Assembly: GCA_003241175.1 (NCBI GenBank) | Contig: QFOI01000089.1 | Coordinates: 1-10,701, forward strand | Direction: 5' to 3' | Source of the DNA: Pseudopedobacter saltans | GTDB taxonomy: Bacteria; Bacteroidota; Bacteroidia; Chitinophagales; Chitinophagaceae | DNA length: 10,701 bases | Position numbers and translations under genes: made by a program | Part shown: in pieces, positions 7,653-10,701 of the stretch | Numbering within the stretch: position 1 is the first letter of the stretch | How the letters are laid out: each line of letters starts with the position of its first letter | Notes under the pieces: generated by a model | The model's database searches: none | What the model was told of the DNA's origin: nothing | Seen by the model: only the letters and a program-made list of their open reading frames with translations

Positions 7653-8996
7653 TTATCGAAGAATTTTATTTCTATCCATATCCAAACGAAGCAATATAAA
7701 TATCAATATGGTAAACGTCAATAGAGACGAACCTCCATAGCTCACCCATGGCAACGGGATACCAACAATCGGAAACAATCCTATCGTCATACAAACATTA
7801 ACCATTACATGGAAAAATATAATAGAGGCGACACAATAGGCATATACACGACTAAACGTACTTCGTTGACGTTCCGCAATCCAGATGATCCTAAACAACA
7901 TACCAATATATAGCATAAGAAATGCGAAACTCCCCAAAAAGCCAAAGGCCTCCCCAATGGACGTAAAGATAAAGTCCGTCTGTTGCTCGGGTACATACTT
8001 TCCCCTTGTCTGAGTCCCCTTTAAAAAGCCGCGTCCTAACAACCGTCCAGACCCAATGGCAATCTTACTTTGACGCACATTGTAATCATCCGGCTTAGCA
8101 ACTTTTTTATCTTCCGCTTCTCTTTTTTTACTACTGCGCTTTTGGCCACAATCATATTCCTTACCAACCATCGCATAGATACGAGTCGATTGATAACACT
8201 GAAAAACATTATTGAATATATAAGGAACGACAAACCTTTGTACGCCAACGCAACCGATCCAGATAGCAATGATAAAAAGAAGCAATCCTCGACTGCGTTT
8301 CACTTGTTTGCGTAGTATGTAAACAGCAATCGCAGCAATCAAAGTCAAAATGATTGCAAGCGTGTTAGGCTCGACAATCAAGGTTGCAACGACTAAAGCC
8401 GCAAAAGAAAATCCCAATATCAAAATCCAACCTGGAAGACCTTCCCTAAACATGACAATGAAAAAGCTGAAATACACCAATGCCAAACCCGTTTCGTTTT
8501 GCATGATGGACAACATCGCAGGTCCTAAAGCTATTGCACATGCAATCAGTTGAGATTTTACCTTCGTAAAATCCAGATCCTGCATGGAAAGATATTTGGC
8601 CAGAGCCAATGAAGTGAAAATTTTGCACAGTTCCGCTGGTTGAAGATTAAAACCGCCGCCTAATGGAATCCAGCTTCTTGAACCATTAACGTTTTTCCCA
8701 ATAACAAAAGTCAAAAGCATAAGCAAAATTCCAAAGGCATAGGAAAGATTAGCCATTGCAGTATATAGCTTACTGTCACTCAACAATATAAAAGTTCCCA
8801 CCAATGCACATATACCCGCAAAGATCAACTGTTTGCTGTAATCGGTTTTTCCAGAAACAAAATTTTCAAAAACATTGATATCCGCCTTATACTCAACCAT
8901 GAATATGCACATGATCCCCGTTGCGACAAGTAAAGCATATAGAAGGATAACTATCCAATCCACACCTTTTGCTAGTTCCTTTTCACGTTCCGCCAT
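7653..8996 (-). CDS. rodA: RodA, SEDS-family peptidoglycan polymerase of the elongation complex
   Basis: This 447-residue polytopic inner-membrane glycosyltransferase polymerises lipid II into glycan strands and works with PBP2. About ten hydrophobic helices are visible. Family signatures are GSRSWIPLGGGFNLQPAEL (105-123), NETGLALVYF (167-176), QSKIAIGSGRLLGRGF (309-324), GTQT...VPEQQTDFIF (327-344), whose aspartate D341 matches the proposed catalytic Asp of SEDS proteins, and GIPLPWVSYGGSS (412-424). Between GKEYD (278-282) and YNVRQSKIAIG the major periplasmic loop carries a lysine-rich insertion of about 20 residues (RSSKKREAEDKK within it), not usual in RodA of model species. Start ATG 8996 lies 9 nt after the mrdA stop, so the two genes are co-transcribed and possibly translationally coupled. 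The family is certain; RodA rather than FtsW follows from the motifs and the PBP2 neighbour. Confidence 0.96.
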   Translation of the reverse strand: MAEREKELAKGVDWIVILLYALLVATGIMCIFMVEYKADINVFENFVSGKTDYSKQLIFAGICALVGTFILLSDSKLYTAMANLSYAFGILLMLLTFVIGKNVNGSRSWIPLGGGFNLQPAELCKIFTSLALAKYLSMQDLDFTKVKSQLIACAIALGPAMLSIMQNETGLALVYFSFFIVMFREGLPGWILILGFSFAALVVATLIVEPNTLAIILTLIAAIAVYILRKQVKRSRGLLLFIIAIWIGCVGVQRFVVPYIFNNVFQCYQSTRIYAMVGKEYDCGQKRSSKKREAEDKKVAKPDDYNVRQSKIAIGSGRLLGRGFLKGTQTRGKYVPEQQTDFIFTSIGEAFGFLGSFAFLMLYIGMLFRIIWIAERQRSTFSRVYAYCVASIIFFHVMVNVCMTIGLFPIVGIPLPWVSYGGSSLLTFTILIFILLRLDMDRNKILR

Positions 8997-9005
8997 GGCA
9001 CAGTT

Positions 9006-10701
9006 CTAATTGTTTTTATTGTTTACATTCTTGCCTTTTATTCTTTTGTCATCAGGCAAGACAATGGTATTTCTGTTATTCCATCTAGGAGAATAAGGAA
9101 TGCTGTCATCGGCATCTCCATTTTCTCTCTTGTTAGGTTCTGCTTCCGGATCAAACAAAGTTTTTGGTTGCTCTTGTTGACGGAAAAGATTGGCGGCAGG
9201 AATAGAATCCACTCCTTTACTAGCCTGGTTCAAAATTTTAGCTTGTTTGAGTGAATCTTTTACATAATACCAATGCTTGATCGCATCAGGAATAAGGTTC
9301 ACTTGGGAGAATCTTTCCACCTCCGCTTTGCTACCTTCGGTAAGACTATCATTCAAATATTTTTCCATCATAAAGCCCGCAATCGGACCTGCCCAAGTAG
9401 CACCGTAACCAGAATTTTCTACAATGACTGCAATAGCAATTCTAGGATTTTCTACAGGTGCATACGCAATGAACACGGCATGGTTTTTACCGTGAGGATT
9501 CTGTGCTGTACCGGTTTTTGCTGCAAATTTCACTCCAGGAACATGGATCATATCCGCCGTTCCTTCTGTTGCCACATCTGCCATACCTTTGTGCACGGCT
9601 TCAAAAGCAGCGGAATTAATATTGAGTGCATTATGTTTTTGTCTGTAAGGAGCCATCATTTTTTTGTCATCATCATCCTCGTCTTGGATATGATCCACTA
9701 AATGAGGTGTATAGAAAAATCCACCATTGGCAATCAATGCCGCTTCATTAGCCAATTGCAAAGGCGTCGCAGTCATACGGTCTTGTCCAATACCAAGCGT
9801 TACGTTACTACAACTATTCCAGTGCCCGTTGAAGTCCTTATTGTAACCGGAAGTATCAGGAATATTGCCAGTTTGCTCACTTGGCAGATCTACACCCAAT
9901 TTTCTACCCAATCCAAATTCATTCATGTATTTTTTCCATGCCATATAGCCTTTTTTGACACTACCATACTTTGGATTATCCACTTCCATACGGTAGGTAA
10001 TGGAAAAATAAGTATTGCAAGAATTAGCTAGCGCCAAACGAAGATTAGCTGCGTGACCTCCACCACTGTGTGTACATCTAATAAATCTACCACAACCCGA
10101 ATAGCCACCTCCGCAATCCACCCCGAAGTTAGGCGTTATCAATCCTTCATCTAATGCCACCAAAGCATTTAAAGGTTTGAAAGTAGAACCCGGAGGATAT
10201 TGACCTTGGATGGCACGATTCCACATAGGACGAGCGGTGTCCAATATGAGTTTTCCGTAGTTTTTACGGCGATTGGCAGGAGACAACAAATTAGGATCAA
10301 AGGTTGGAGCAGTAATCATTGCCAATATGCCGCCAGTTTTGGGATCTAAAGCTACTGCAGCGCCAATCTTATGTTGAAAAAGTTTTTCACCTAACTGTTG
10401 CAAACCAATGTCCATAGTAGAAAAAAGATTTTTTCCTGCTTTGGCTGCAGTATCATACATGCCTTTTTCCCAATGTCCTTGTAAACGTCCACGATTATCA
10501 CGCAAATAACGTTCCACGCCTCTTCTCCCCATCAATACGGACTCATAAGTCCTTTCCAATCCGGTTACTCCTGTAAAATCACCAGGCTGATATCCTTTAT
10601 CCGCATTTTTAGCCAAAAAAGAAGAATCCACTTCTCCCAGCCGTCCTAATATATTGGAAGCGACAGGAAAGGGGTAACTTCTAACAGAACGTTCTTGTAA
10701 G
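9006..10701 (-). CDS. mrdA: Penicillin-binding protein 2 (elongation transpeptidase), 5' end beyond window
   Basis: This is the class B transpeptidase that cross-links peptidoglycan made by RodA. The visible 564 codons lack the N-terminal anchor and first part of the pedestal domain, because the frame runs off the right edge. The GTG at 10631 is internal: upstream in frame one reads ERSVRSYPFPVASNILGRLGE, which matches the family's YPYG-AAHVLGYxGE segment. Active-site motifs are STFK (nucleophile serine codon 10185-10187), SCN (serine codon 10020-10022) and KTG (lysine codon 9516-9518) followed by TAQN. The pedestal motif GLERTYES lies near 10545-10570. After the transpeptidase domain a tail of about 110 residues, rich in N, D, K, P and Q, extends to the stop; it is longer than in Escherichia coli and looks disordered. 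rodA follows after 9 nt. mreBCD would be expected beyond the right edge, but this is not visible. Confidence 0.96.
   Translation of the reverse strand, partial: LQERSVRSYPFPVASNILGRLGEVDSSFLAKNADKGYQPGDFTGVTGLERTYESVLMGRRGVERYLRDNRGRLQGHWEKGMYDTAAKAGKNLFSTMDIGLQQLGEKLFQHKIGAAVALDPKTGGILAMITAPTFDPNLLSPANRRKNYGKLILDTARPMWNRAIQGQYPPGSTFKPLNALVALDEGLITPNFGVDCGGGYSGCGRFIRCTHSGGGHAANLRLALANSCNTYFSITYRMEVDNPKYGSVKKGYMAWKKYMNEFGLGRKLGVDLPSEQTGNIPDTSGYNKDFNGHWNSCSNVTLGIGQDRMTATPLQLANEAALIANGGFFYTPHLVDHIQDEDDDDKKMMAPYRQKHNALNINSAAFEAVHKGMADVATEGTADMIHVPGVKFAAKTGTAQNPHGKNHAVFIAYAPVENPRIAIAVIVENSGYGATWAGPIAGFMMEKYLNDSLTEGSKAEVERFSQVNLIPDAIKHWYYVKDSLKQAKILNQASKGVDSIPAANLFRQQEQPKTLFDPEAEPNKRENGDADDSIPYSPRWNNRNTIVLPDDKRIKGKNVNNKNN

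Noticed and set aside
7653..7690. Repeated GAATTTTATTT at the rodA 3' end
   Set aside because: Two nearby copies of an 11-nt AT-rich string, one in the coding end and one just outside it, are likely by chance and form no hairpin terminator.
9273..10031. Plus-strand open frames opposite mrdA
   Set aside because: They are shadows of the PBP2 coding frame, rich in Cys, His and Arg as reverse frames often are, with no domain-like pattern.
10629..10631. GTG as the start of PBP2
   Set aside because: The codons upstream of it continue a recognisable PBP2 segment (SYPFPVASNILGRLGE), so the gene is cut by the window edge rather than starting here.
1..10701. CRISPR arrays, insertion sequences, tRNA or phage attachment sites
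   Set aside because: No spaced direct repeats, transposase-like frames, terminal inverted repeats or tRNA-like cloverleaf were seen; the gaps between genes are all under 160 nt.

Overview
The window looks like chromosomal DNA from a low-GC member of the Bacteroidota. The signs are a TonB-dependent receptor with an N-terminal carboxypeptidase-regulatory-like domain, almost no Shine-Dalgarno sequences before starts, promoter-like motifs of the Bacteroidota type (TTTG, 19 nt, TAnnTTTG), and core proteins of Bacteroidota character. A Chitinophagaceae or Sphingobacteriia relative is my best guess, but no 16S or other marker settles it.

Layout. Positions 52-3641 (+ strand) hold a TonB-dependent siderophore-type outer-membrane receptor, a strong hairpin in the 68-nt gap, and a four-helix PepSY-type inner-membrane protein of the ferric-siderophore reductase kind. 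Positions 3638-6857 (- strand) hold, in transcription order, a lipoprotein phosphoesterase of the acid phosphatase/phospholipase C family and, 19 nt later, a MauG/CCP-type di-heme peroxidase with a long helical N-terminal domain. The two gene pairs meet tail to tail, and their stop codons share the 4-nt sequence CTAA. Positions 6858-7011 carry a promoter with a possible operator for the phosphoesterase-peroxidase pair, and the terminator of the next unit. Positions 7012-10701 (- strand) are housekeeping: mrdA (PBP2, 5' end cut by the window edge), rodA 9 nt downstream, then adk with its own promoter-like -7 box.

How the genes work together. The left pair fits ferric-siderophore import across the outer membrane followed by reductive iron release at the inner membrane. 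The peroxidase's N-terminal domain carries a GLQVIEE motif that resembles the GxHxxE motif of imelysin/EfeO proteins. This suggests, by inference only, that the second pair also works on iron, peroxide or phosphate in the envelope. RodA and PBP2 form the elongation-type peptidoglycan polymerase/transpeptidase pair. Adenylate kinase is an unrelated core enzyme that follows them. I see no mobile element, CRISPR array, tRNA or rRNA, and no clear evidence of a wholly new system. The most distinctive items are the peroxidase fusion, the four-gene convergent cassette, and a lysine-rich insertion in RodA.
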